From UBA11740 sp035635855 (GTDB lineage: Bacteria > Acidobacteriota > Blastocatellia > Pyrinomonadales > Pyrinomonadaceae), in contig DASQAF010000034.1 in the NCBI GenBank assembly GCA_035635855.1, forward strand, positions 186,001-250,000: 64,000 nt of DNA, written 5' to 3'. Positions 1 through 8,583 of the stretch are shown piece after piece; position 1 is the stretch's first letter, and the number at the start of each line of letters is the position of its first letter. The notes beneath the pieces were generated by a model. That model ran no database searches, was not told where the DNA came from, and saw only the letters and a list, made by a program, of their open reading frames with translations. The position numbers and the translations under genes were made by a program.

Positions 1-635
1 CCGCAAAATCCCAGGGCCGCGGGCATTATAGCGCAACGTGCAAGCGGCAAGAAGCTTTGTTTTCTGCAAGGGTTATTTGGTTCCGCGAGACGACGCCGAT
101 TCATTCGCGTAAATGGGGCTTCCGGCCTGAATCCCAAATAGCCAAACGGCGACGCGCTATGTTTTTCCGAGTTCGAATCTGATTTGATTCCGTTGCTTGT
201 CCATGCCCTGGCTGCCTGAGTCAAAATTCTGGAAGGCGACAGTGTCTTTAAATGTTGTCCTTACTTAACGGGTAATATCGCTTCGCCACCCATCACAAAG
301 ACCACAGTACCTCAATCTGACTGAGGCGCACAGTCAGATTGAATCGGTTGTCTTCGCGAACGGCGCCGGGCTATCTGAACTAACCTTCTGCAAATCAATC
401 ATTTGTCTCTGATTGTCGAGGCTGGCACACGCCTCGCACTATCAGCAGCGCCCGTGGAGTCTCTCTACGCGGCGTGCTCTTTTAAAAGTCTGGACGCGAA
501 CCGCACCCCGAAGCGATTCTAAAACTCAAGACAACTCGGCCGGGACTCACCGATTCGGCACTCACAGCGAAAAAGTCCGCTGACCAAAATAAAACTCAGG
601 CCGGCGATCATTAAGACGCCGGCAATGGAACAGAG
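1..635. other. Gene-free stretch upstream of the subtilase
   Basis: No convincing open reading frame is visible on either strand. It holds a perfect 11-bp inverted repeat (313-341, listed separately) and a weaker 6-bp hairpin (CGAGGC/GCCTCG) at 417-436. It probably contains the promoter of the subtilase that starts at 636, but I cannot identify clear -35/-10 boxes. Confidence 0.6.
313..341. repeat. 11-bp perfect hairpin
   Basis: The arms CAATCTGACTG (313-323) and CAGTCAGATTG (331-341) are exact reverse complements around a 7-nt loop. No T-tract follows, so it is not a typical intrinsic terminator. It could be an operator or an mRNA leader structure. Function unknown. Confidence 0.5.
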
Positions 636-3326
636 ATGATGATGAAAAAGAAAAATGCCCCCGCCGTTATATGGATCACTACCCTGGCTTTGCTGCTGTC
701 GACGTGCGCCAGTTTTACTTTTAATCAGCGCACCGCAGCTCAGTCAGCCAATCGTTTTCCCGCCCAGCGTGAAGTCGTCACCGATAAGAATTTCCCCCTG
801 CTTTCAAGGTATGCAACCGACCTCAGTTTGTTGGCCCTGCGTGGCAAGCTGGAAACGCCTCGGGGCCACGAAGCTGATATTGCCCGCGTCATTGAGAGCC
901 TCTCGACGAGTGGCAAGACTCCTGTAGTGGTCGGCGAATCCGATCTCGATCGTGACGCCATCGCTTGCGGCGTGGCAATGGAAATAGCCTTTGGGGACGT
1001 GCCCGCGACCCTGCGCAATCGGCGAGTTTTCCGTCTTAGTCTCGATGCGCTGGCCAAAGGCGCGCCAACCAGTGACGAATTCGCAAGCCGAGTGCAGGCG
1101 GTCTTTGCCGAAGCCGAACAGGCCGAAGGCAGAATCGTTCTCTTTGTCGATCAACTTAATCAATATGCGGGCGCGCGCGCCACGCTGGTCGCGTCATCTG
1201 CGGTGAAGGCTGCAATCGAAAGCAGCCATCTGCAAATCGTCGGCGGCGCAAACCCGGAAGCCTATTCGCAATACATCGCGTCCGATGAAAGCCTCGCCAA
1301 ACTCTTCGAGCCGATCTCAATTGATCAGTTCAGTAATAACCCGATCGCGACCATAGACCAGGACCAGCGGCAAAGCCCGATAAAGGAAGAGTTCGAAGGC
1401 GAAAAGATTTCTTCTGACATGCGCGAGCTGATGAAGAGCGCAGGTCCGAATGGCCGGGTGACCGCCATTCTGCAAGTGAACGATGTTCACAATACCGAAG
1501 TCAGCGCGTTGCTCAAACGCTACGGCGTGTCGGTCAGCGAGAGCATGGCACAGCTTGGCGCAATTAAAGTTGACCTGCCTGTCAAGGCCATTGAAGCCCT
1601 CGCGGCCAACAATGCGACCAATTATCTCTCTCCGGATGTGACACTGGAATCATTCGGCCATGTCACAGCTACAACTGGAACCGATCAGATTCGGAACGCG
1701 CCGGGATTGCTGGCCGGTCTGTTAGGTGCGAACGCGATTGACGGAACGGGTATCGGCATTGCGATTCTCGATTCAGGCTTAGATACCGCGCATGACGCGT
1801 TCACGACAGGCGGCACGCGCATCAAGCTGACCATGGATTTTACCGGCGAGAACAACACCACAACCGATCCGTACGGACATGGCAGTCACGTGGCTGCATC
1901 CGCGGCGGCGGCGAGCTACTCGAACGGCACTAACTACCAGGGCATCGCCCCGGGCGCGACGATTATCAACCTGCGAGTGCTGAATTCGCAGGGTACTGGC
2001 ACGACTTCCGCCCTGCTCAACGCGCTGAACTGGATTATCAGTCCTGCCGACACAACCAAACCAGTTAGCTCAACCAATCCGCTCAACAAGGACAAGTACA
2101 ATATCCGCATCGTGAACATGAGCCTGGGGGCTCCGGCAATTAGTTCTTATAAGAACGATCCTATATGCCGGGCAGCTCGGGCTCTGGTCGACGCGGGAAT
2201 CGTGGTTGTGGCGGCCGCGGGAAACAACGGCAAGGATGCAAACGGCAAGAAAATCTACGGACAGATTCACGCCCCCGGGAACGAGCCTTCGGTAATTACG
2301 GTCGGCGCCACCAACACGTTTGGAACCAACGCGCGCGGCGACGATGGCGTTGCCACCTACAGCTCGCGTGGGCCGACCCGCAGTCACTGGGCTGATGCCA
2401 AGGGCGTGGTTCATTACGACAATCTGTTGAAGCCTGATCTAATCGCGCCGGGTAACAAGCTGATCTACGCTGAATCTGATGCAGGCAGCAGCGGCCTTCT
2501 CGGCACCGGATTACTCGGAAGTCCCGTCAGCCTCAATGTTATCGTGACCCAGCATCCGGAATTGGACTCTGGGCTCAGTAACACCGACAACTGGCGCCTG
2601 ATGTATCTCAGCGGCAGCTCGATGGCTACGCCAATAGTGTCGGGCGTGGCAGCCATGATGTTGCAAATCAATCCGAAGCTGACCCCGAACATGGTCAAGA
2701 TGATCTTAATGTATACGGCGCAGCCTCTGGCCGGTTGGAACATGCTGGAGCAAGGCACCGGTGAAGTGAACGCTGAAGGCGCCACGCGACTGGCTAAGCT
2801 CGTTCGCACCAACCTCAGTTCTACCTCGAAACAAGGCGATCCGATGCTGACAACTGTCACGCCGCCGGATCCGCGTACCACGATCGCGGGCCAGACATTC
2901 ACCTGGTCACGGGGAATCTTCTTCAAGCACCAATACGCCACCGGAACCAGCCTGATCACCAAATATCAGACTTATTACGCCGTGGGAGTGATTCTTGGTG
3001 ACGGCGTAGTCCTTAACAACGGTGTGATTCTCGGCGATGGAGTCATCCTCGGGGACGGCGTGATTCTTGGCGACGGAGTAATTCTCGGCGACAGCGTTTT
3101 CAAGAGCGCCGGAGTCATTTTGGGCGACGGTACGATTTTCTGTAACGGAGTAATCCTCGGTGATGGCGTGATTCTTGGCGACGGAGTGATTCTCGGCGAT
3201 GGAGTCATCCTCGGGGACAAGGTGTTGACTGGCGATGGCGTCGTTCTCGGCGACAACAATGTGCAGGCTATGAAAGCAATGGTTACCGGCGACAGCGGAC
3301 CATACATGCTGGCCCTTCGCTACTAA
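636..3326 (+). CDS. Secreted S8 (subtilisin-like) serine peptidase with C-terminal GVILGDG repeats
   Basis: This is an 896-residue predicted secreted endopeptidase. The N-terminus has Lys residues followed by a hydrophobic stretch (about residues 11-28), a signal peptide. Residues about 40-350 form a pro-region or unknown N-terminal segment. The S8 domain carries the catalytic Asp379 in ILDSGLD, His415 in GHGSHVA and Ser662 in GSSMATP, with the AAAGNNG oxyanion-hole motif between. Residues about 784-873 are a low-complexity series of GVILGDG-type hexapeptides that probably form a beta-solenoid or a surface-anchoring tail. Three ATGs occur in tandem at 636, 639 and 642; the first is used here but the exact start is uncertain. 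It is a single gene followed after 64 bp by the GNAT gene on the same strand. The S8 call is firm; substrate and the role of the tail are unknown. Confidence 0.93.
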   Translation: MMMKKKNAPAVIWITTLALLLSTCASFTFNQRTAAQSANRFPAQREVVTDKNFPLLSRYATDLSLLALRGKLETPRGHEADIARVIESLSTSGKTPVVVGESDLDRDAIACGVAMEIAFGDVPATLRNRRVFRLSLDALAKGAPTSDEFASRVQAVFAEAEQAEGRIVLFVDQLNQYAGARATLVASSAVKAAIESSHLQIVGGANPEAYSQYIASDESLAKLFEPISIDQFSNNPIATIDQDQRQSPIKEEFEGEKISSDMRELMKSAGPNGRVTAILQVNDVHNTEVSALLKRYGVSVSESMAQLGAIKVDLPVKAIEALAANNATNYLSPDVTLESFGHVTATTGTDQIRNAPGLLAGLLGANAIDGTGIGIAILDSGLDTAHDAFTTGGTRIKLTMDFTGENNTTTDPYGHGSHVAASAAAASYSNGTNYQGIAPGATIINLRVLNSQGTGTTSALLNALNWIISPADTTKPVSSTNPLNKDKYNIRIVNMSLGAPAISSYKNDPICRAARALVDAGIVVVAAAGNNGKDANGKKIYGQIHAPGNEPSVITVGATNTFGTNARGDDGVATYSSRGPTRSHWADAKGVVHYDNLLKPDLIAPGNKLIYAESDAGSSGLLGTGLLGSPVSLNVIVTQHPELDSGLSNTDNWRLMYLSGSSMATPIVSGVAAMMLQINPKLTPNMVKMILMYTAQPLAGWNMLEQGTGEVNAEGATRLAKLVRTNLSSTSKQGDPMLTTVTPPDPRTTIAGQTFTWSRGIFFKHQYATGTSLITKYQTYYAVGVILGDGVVLNNGVILGDGVILGDGVILGDGVILGDSVFKSAGVILGDGTIFCNGVILGDGVILGDGVILGDGVILGDKVLTGDGVVLGDNNVQAMKAMVTGDSGPYMLALRY
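2985..3254 (+). repeat. Coding tandem repeat (GVILGDG hexapeptides)
   Basis: About 90 codons of imperfect 18-nt units encode GVILGD with G/D/N/K variants, interrupted twice by short non-repeat inserts (around 3100-3115 and 3138-3148). One block of about 33 nt, encoding VILGDGVILGD, occurs with identical codons near 3024 and again near 3187. That points to recent duplication or gene conversion at DNA level, not only protein-level selection. Confidence 0.85.
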
Positions 3327-3390
3327 GCGAAGCGGCGGCTCGGGTGCCGACACTCGGAGATCCTATGAAAGATAAATCCAAGGAGCAGGC

Positions 3391-4284
3391 ATGACTGCCA
3401 CATTGATGGGTCTGGAGTCACCAGCGAGATTCAAACATTTCGCCACGGAGGCCGAAGCTTGCACCGTAGAGGAACTTTGTCAGGAAGAACAAACGGAAGT
3501 ACTCGATTTTCTGGCTGAGCGTCCAATGCACACTGTCTTCCTGGCTAGCCTGATTCGCGACAACGGGCTGGTTAGCCCGCACAATCGCGGATCTTTCTAT
3601 GCAGGTCGTGATTCTCAGGGACGGCTTGTCGGCGTGGCCCTGCTTGGTCATGTCACGCTGATTGAAACGCGCACTGATAGCTCGGTTGCCGTTTTCGCCC
3701 GTCTGGCGCGTAACTGCCAGAACGCTTTTTTGATCAGGGGCGAGCGCGACACGATCAATAACTTCTGGAAACATTACGCGCGCCCGGGACAGGAACCGCG
3801 GCTAATTTGCGTTGAGCAGTTGTTAGAACTACGCCGGCCTTTATCCGGCTACGAAGCGGTCGATCTGCGGACAGCCATGGTTACCGACCTGGAAAAGGTT
3901 CTGTCCGTGAATGCTTCAATGGCTTGTGACGAAGGCGGCATCAATCCGCTGCAGCACGATCCCTCAGGCTTTCGTCAGCGAACAGCCCGGCGGATCGACC
4001 AGGACCGAATTTGGTTATGGATCCAGGAAGGCCGGCTGATTTTTAAGGCCGACGTTGTCGGCGAGACCCCGCAGGTTGCTTATCTGGAAGGCATTCACGT
4101 CCGTGAAGAGGAAAGACGAAGGGGATTCGGGCTTCGTTGTCTAAACCAGTTGTCTTCAATTCTGTTGACCCGTAGTCAGTCGATCTGTCTGACGGTCAAC
4201 GAGCGAAACCATAAGGCGGCCGCCTTCTACGAAAAGGCCGGCTATCAGTTCCACAGCGATTACGAAACGATCTATTTACGCTGA
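3391..4284 (+). CDS. GNAT family N-acetyltransferase
   Basis: This 297-residue protein carries an acetyl-CoA binding GNAT fold in its C-terminal half. Motif A is visible as the EGIHVREEERRRGFGLR segment around residues 233-250 (R-R-R-G-F-G pyrophosphate loop), followed by the typical NERNHKAAAFYEKAGYQ motif B. The N-terminal half is an additional domain of about 150 residues, as in tandem or two-domain GNAT proteins. The start has a good AAGGAG ribosome site at 3380-3385. A nine-codon reading frame beginning at 3365 (MKDKSKEQA) ends in an ATGA overlap with this start and may couple translation. The acceptor substrate cannot be predicted. Confidence 0.88.
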   Translation: MTATLMGLESPARFKHFATEAEACTVEELCQEEQTEVLDFLAERPMHTVFLASLIRDNGLVSPHNRGSFYAGRDSQGRLVGVALLGHVTLIETRTDSSVAVFARLARNCQNAFLIRGERDTINNFWKHYARPGQEPRLICVEQLLELRRPLSGYEAVDLRTAMVTDLEKVLSVNASMACDEGGINPLQHDPSGFRQRTARRIDQDRIWLWIQEGRLIFKADVVGETPQVAYLEGIHVREEERRRGFGLRCLNQLSSILLTRSQSICLTVNERNHKAAAFYEKAGYQFHSDYETIYLR

Positions 4285-4307
4285 CATCATCTGAGTCCAG
4301 GAGAATC

Positions 4308-6578
4308 GTGGAATCCACAATTAAATCAACCGGCAGGCAGAAATTCACCAACGCCTATAAGTGGACGATCGTGGCCGCGGGTGCGGCGATGCTCGCTTAC
4401 TCAGCTTATTGGCTGCCAATGCCGCGATTTGATCTCCGGCTTTTGCTTCTTGCTGGAGTGATGGTCCTGGTCAGCTCGAAACTTTCGGTACAGATCCCTC
4501 GCGTCAATGTCAACGTCACGGTCTCGGATACTTTCATCTTCCTGGTGCTGCTGCTGTACGGCGGTTACGCGGGTCTGCTGCTGGCTCTTGCTGACGGTCT
4601 TTTTGGAGCTCTGCGCATCCGCGGAAAGCTGCTTACAGTTCTCTTCAACTGCGGGATGATGATTTGTGCGACTTTCGTTACCGTGGTGGTGTTGCGCGTT
4701 TTCTTTGGACCGATCGCCGACTTGAGATTTCAGGAATGGTCAACTTTCATTGCCGGGGTCGCTACGATGGCATTGGTTCAGTATTTCACGAGTAGCGGCA
4801 TCTGCGCCGTCGGGCAGGCCTTTCAAACCGGACAATCTATCTGGGAGACGTGGCAGAAGCACTATCTTTGGACATCGATCACTTATTTTGCCGGCGCAGC
4901 CGTGGCCGCGGCAGCTTCGAATTCGATCCAGCGAGCGGGTCTGACGATTCTGGCCGTGGGCGTGCCGGTGATCTTCATTCTCTATTTCACTTATCACAAA
5001 TATTTGAACGAGCTTAAGGCAACGTCGGCCCAGGCTGAACAGGCGGAACGCGAGCGAGCTGAAGCCGAAAGCGCGCGGGCGGAAGCTGAACGCAACCGCG
5101 CTGAGCAGGCTGAGCGGCACGTGGAAGAACTCAACCGGCACATTGCCGAGCAGGAACGAATCAGCCTTCAGCTACAGGAGAGCAAGGATCACTTTCGACA
5201 TGCGGCGTTCCACGATGCGCTGACCAACCTGCCCAATCGGGCGCTGCTGGCCGAGAACTTGAAATTTGTCATGGAACGCGCCAAGCAGCATGAGGATTAT
5301 CAGTTCGCAGTCCTCTTTCTGGATCTGGATCGTTTCAAGAACGTGAACGACAGTTTGGGACACTCTATCGGCGACCAGTTGCTAATCGCAATGGCCCGTC
5401 GCCTGGAAAGCTGCACTCGCGAAGTCGACATGGTAGCTCGCCTGGGTGGCGATGAGTTCGCTATCTTGCTCGACGGCATTCCAAATTCTGCAGAAGCGAC
5501 CAACATGGCGCGCCGCATTCAGGATAAGCTGCAATCGCACTTCAACCTCAGCGGACACGAGGTCTTCACCACCACCAGTATCGGGATCGCGCTGAGTTCT
5601 ACCGGATACGACCATGCAGAGGCAATGTTGCGGGACGCCGACACGGCCATGTATCGGGCGAAGGCGCAAGGCAAAGCGTGTTATGAGGTATTCGATAAAG
5701 GAATGCACACGCATGCGGTCTATGTGCTGCAAATGGAGAACGACCTGCGCCGGGCGCTCGATCGCGAAGAACTGCGCGTTTACTATCAGCCAATCGTCTC
5801 GCTGGATAACGGTCAACTGGCCGGCTTTGAAGCCTTGATTCGCTGGCAACATCCTGAACGCGGATTTATCAATCCTTCGGACTTCATTCCCTTGGCCGAA
5901 GATACGGGGCTGATTGTTCCGCTGGGCTTGTGGATTTTGAAAAAGGCATGTCAGCAACTCAGTCGCTGGCAGTGGCAATCACCGGCCAATCGCTCGCTCT
6001 TTATGAGCGTTAACCTGTCCGGCAAGCAGGTGTCCCAGCCAGGTTTAGTTAACGAAATCCAGGACATTCTCGAAGAGACTCACGTCGAGGCCCGGCATCT
6101 GAAGCTCGAGATTACTGAGAGCGCGGTGATGGACAACGCGGAGACGGCCGTGCAGCTGCTGACGCGCCTGAAAGCGCTCGGCGTGCAATTGAGCATTGAC
6201 GATTTTGGCACCGGTTATTCGTCGTTGGGTTACCTGCACCGTTTCCCGGTAAACACGCTGAAGATTGATCGCTCGTTCGTAGGGCGCATCGGCGAAGCGG
6301 CTGAGAACATCGAGATCGTGCGCACCATCGTTTCGCTGGCTGACAACATGGGCATGGAAGTCGTCGCCGAAGGCGTCGAGACTTTGAGTCAACTGATGCA
6401 GCTTCGCAAACTCAAGTGCCAGTACGGCCAGGGTTACTTGTTCTCTCGACCCGCCGACGCGGATTCAGTCACCGCGTGGATTTCCCACCAGCCACACTGG
6501 CAAGAAACTTTGTATCCGACCACCAACCAGTTCCCCATACCAATTGAGCCGGCAGTTGTGCAGTTGCGAACGGCGTAA
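4308..6578 (+). CDS. Membrane-anchored GGDEF-EAL protein (c-di-GMP cyclase/phosphodiesterase)
   Basis: This is a 756-residue bifunctional c-di-GMP enzyme. About six or seven hydrophobic segments occupy residues 18-230, followed by an Ala/Glu/Arg-rich coiled coil (about 235-290) that would pass on a membrane signal. The GGDEF domain (about 295-455) has an intact GGDEF signature near residue 379. The EAL domain (about 475-730) has EAL at about 508 plus the ITESAVM and DDFGTGYSSL metal-binding motifs, so both activities may be present. The start is GTG at 4308 with AGGAG at 4299-4303. A bidirectional hairpin terminator follows. The membrane region is not a sensor I can name with confidence. Confidence 0.93.
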   Translation: MESTIKSTGRQKFTNAYKWTIVAAGAAMLAYSAYWLPMPRFDLRLLLLAGVMVLVSSKLSVQIPRVNVNVTVSDTFIFLVLLLYGGYAGLLLALADGLFGALRIRGKLLTVLFNCGMMICATFVTVVVLRVFFGPIADLRFQEWSTFIAGVATMALVQYFTSSGICAVGQAFQTGQSIWETWQKHYLWTSITYFAGAAVAAAASNSIQRAGLTILAVGVPVIFILYFTYHKYLNELKATSAQAEQAERERAEAESARAEAERNRAEQAERHVEELNRHIAEQERISLQLQESKDHFRHAAFHDALTNLPNRALLAENLKFVMERAKQHEDYQFAVLFLDLDRFKNVNDSLGHSIGDQLLIAMARRLESCTREVDMVARLGGDEFAILLDGIPNSAEATNMARRIQDKLQSHFNLSGHEVFTTTSIGIALSSTGYDHAEAMLRDADTAMYRAKAQGKACYEVFDKGMHTHAVYVLQMENDLRRALDREELRVYYQPIVSLDNGQLAGFEALIRWQHPERGFINPSDFIPLAEDTGLIVPLGLWILKKACQQLSRWQWQSPANRSLFMSVNLSGKQVSQPGLVNEIQDILEETHVEARHLKLEITESAVMDNAETAVQLLTRLKALGVQLSIDDFGTGYSSLGYLHRFPVNTLKIDRSFVGRIGEAAENIEIVRTIVSLADNMGMEVVAEGVETLSQLMQLRKLKCQYGQGYLFSRPADADSVTAWISHQPHWQETLYPTTNQFPIPIEPAVVQLRTA

Positions 6579-6610
6579 GTGCGTTGGTTAGGCGTCACCT
6601 GGAAAAGGAA

Positions 6611-6647
6611 AAACCCGCAAGCTGCTTCTAAAGAGCCCTGCGGGTTT
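6611..6647. terminator. Hairpin between convergent genes
   Basis: The perfect 9-bp inverted repeat AAACCCGCA (6611-6619) / TGCGGGTTT (6639-6647) has A- and T-rich flanks on both sides. It lies between the converging GGDEF-EAL gene and the minus-strand gene ending at 6669, so it fits a bidirectional terminator. Confidence 0.7.
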
Positions 6648-6668
6648 GATTTTGACGTTCGCCGAGCC

Positions 6669-7814
6669 TCAGTTTCCGCTCAGCAAAAACACATCCCAAG
6701 CCCAACGTCCGACATTTGAATGCTTCGCATCGTCAACTTTTGCTCGATAGGAGAATTTGTTTCCGTATTGATCAGTTCGCTTCGATTCTTTGTAGTCGAG
6801 CGAGATCGAATCGACGCCAAGCTCCGGCAATGGGTGCAACTCCGAAGCCTCAGAGATGCCGTTGTGATTGCTGTCCTGCCACAGGCGGAGGGAATTGAAG
6901 ATGCTATCGTTCTTGTCGATTACACCGTCACCGTTACCGCCATTTGCTGGCTTATCAAACTCTGCTAAAGCAACGAATCCGTTCCCCTGGGTCGATGGTG
7001 GCTGTGGGGTGATGTTGCCAAAGAGTTCGTAGCCGGTATCTATAGTCCCGTTACCGTCTCGATCCAGGACCAGGAATGCGTCGTCCGAACCGGCAGCAGT
7101 CCAGGAGAGGTGCATCATGCTACCTCCGAAGAAATTGAAATTTACACCATTAGCAGCCTCAGTAAGGGCGAATCCATTGCCAAGCACGTCGATTATGATC
7201 GGTGACGGGGGAGGCATCGTACCATCGGCACAGGTGCAACTTTCCTCCGAATAGCCGCCGTGTTCCAAGGAGCATTGCTGCTGGAAAGAAAAAGGTGCCG
7301 TGCAAAGACCATTCTGCGCAACGAATCCAGGAATGCATCCGGTCGACGGGTATCTTGAATAGTCCGCGGAACCTCCGCACGTAGCGTCAGATCTGCCGCA
7401 GGTGTGTCCTTGTCGGTTGTCCCGCGTTGGTTGGCTTGCAACCTGACATTGCCCGTTTCCATTAATTGAGCCGGCATAAGTTTTTTGATACCAATAGGCG
7501 GTTGTCCCGTCGTCCTCAAAGTATGGAGTAGCAAAACCAGGCCAGCAGCTAGGTCCGCATTCTCCCGTGGGATCCCACCAAACGGTTGAACCGAGCTGTC
7601 CGAAATCGGTAACGTCAACATCGCGGTCATAGCCGTCCAACCACGAGACCTTCCAGTGGACCGTCTTCGTTATGGTACTAACATGATTTGTGCATGCCCA
7701 ACTATCAGTCTCGGCTGCCCTCACGTTCTGTGTGTCACCGCAAGTTGCCAAAGCGTTTGTGGCAAGTGCGCTGGAGAAAATAAGAATGAGCAACAAAGGA
7801 GTCATGCGTTTCAT
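6669..7814 (-). CDS. Secreted Cys-rich protein with EF-hand/dockerin-like Asp-rich loops
   Basis: This 381-residue protein has an N-terminal signal peptide (MKRMTPLLLILIFSSALA...). Residues about 25-200 are rich in Cys, Trp and Gly, suggesting disulfides. The C-terminal half contains calcium-loop-like segments: LDRDGNGTIDTG, NGDGVIDKNDSIF and WQDSNHNGISEASEL, which resemble EF-hand or dockerin Ca2+ loops seen in secreted repeat proteins. The start ATG at 7814 overlaps the stop of the upstream 184-aa gene (ATGA), so the two are translationally coupled. Function unknown; calcium binding is inferred from the Asp/Asn spacing only. Confidence 0.75.
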   Translation of the reverse strand: MKRMTPLLLILIFSSALATNALATCGDTQNVRAAETDSWACTNHVSTITKTVHWKVSWLDGYDRDVDVTDFGQLGSTVWWDPTGECGPSCWPGFATPYFEDDGTTAYWYQKTYAGSINGNGQCQVASQPTRDNRQGHTCGRSDATCGGSADYSRYPSTGCIPGFVAQNGLCTAPFSFQQQCSLEHGGYSEESCTCADGTMPPPSPIIIDVLGNGFALTEAANGVNFNFFGGSMMHLSWTAAGSDDAFLVLDRDGNGTIDTGYELFGNITPQPPSTQGNGFVALAEFDKPANGGNGDGVIDKNDSIFNSLRLWQDSNHNGISEASELHPLPELGVDSISLDYKESKRTDQYGNKFSYRAKVDDAKHSNVGRWAWDVFLLSGN

Positions 7815-8365
7815 GGCTTTGTTGCTCCTTTCTGGGCCTCTCGTTCTTTCTTCGCTTTGAGTTCGGCTCTGTCGTGAGCCCGTACCATGTGCATGGCCTT
7901 GAGCGAGGCTTCATCCCCTTCTTCCGTTCCGTCGGCATAGGTGACCGCACTCACGACCAGCGGCGCCCCAAAAGTCATCTCGCCAAAATTCATGAACACC
8001 GTAGTCGTGTCGTGTGGCTTGATGACGACGATTGGATGTTCCTCGTCAGTTAGGCCGTTCTTAGTTACACCTCCTTCCCCGCAGACAAGATCCACGGCCA
8101 TAACATCCTTGTCTGAGTTGTTTCTTATCTCAACCACGGCACAAACAGCCGGAGTGCCGGGATCCTCTATCCAGGCGTTGACCACCTCGAGGTTCTTGAC
8201 CTTTGAGAAGATCTGCGGCATGGACGTCACCCGCGGCTCCTTTGGCCACTGCTTCTTGGGTTGCTGTCTCTTCCTGCTAAGGACACCTGCGCTAATAGCT
8301 GATGCAATAATCAGCATTACAGCGAAAAGAAAAATCCATTTCCGCTTAGCGATTCGATTTGTCAT
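7811..8365 (-). CDS. Membrane-anchored protein of unknown function
   Basis: This 184-residue protein has one N-terminal membrane anchor (about residues 10-28) and a soluble domain of about 130 residues. The sequence VCAVVEIRNNSDKDVMAVDLVCG suggests an Ig-like or DUF-type beta domain of the kind that describes bonding contacts outside the cell. The C-terminus is Lys/Glu/Ala-rich. A good AAGGGGA ribosome site precedes the ATG. It is the first gene of a coupled pair with the Cys-rich secreted protein at 6669-7814. I do not recognise the family. Confidence 0.7.
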   Translation of the reverse strand: MTNRIAKRKWIFLFAVMLIIASAISAGVLSRKRQQPKKQWPKEPRVTSMPQIFSKVKNLEVVNAWIEDPGTPAVCAVVEIRNNSDKDVMAVDLVCGEGGVTKNGLTDEEHPIVVIKPHDTTTVFMNFGEMTFGAPLVVSAVTYADGTEEGDEASLKAMHMVRAHDRAELKAKKEREAQKGATKP

Positions 8366-8583
8366 TGTGTTCCCCTTCGGCTTATGAGTGGAAGAACCGA
8401 GGCTGACTACCGAGACATCCGGTGATGTGGGGGCAGGTAGCCAATTACTGGAGCCACTCTACTCCCTAGTCTGAATTTGTCAACCAACTTTCACTTAGTT
8501 GCGTAAATGAGGTGAATACATACGAACGGCTCTATGCAAATATCATTACTACGGGTGAGTCTCGTCGCTTTCAGACTTGAACG

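Noticed and set aside
2975..3353. Minus-strand frames opposite the GVILGDG repeat and the repeat itself as a CRISPR-like array
   Set aside because: The repeats are coding, contiguous and without unique spacers; the antisense frames are only mirrored repeat sequence.
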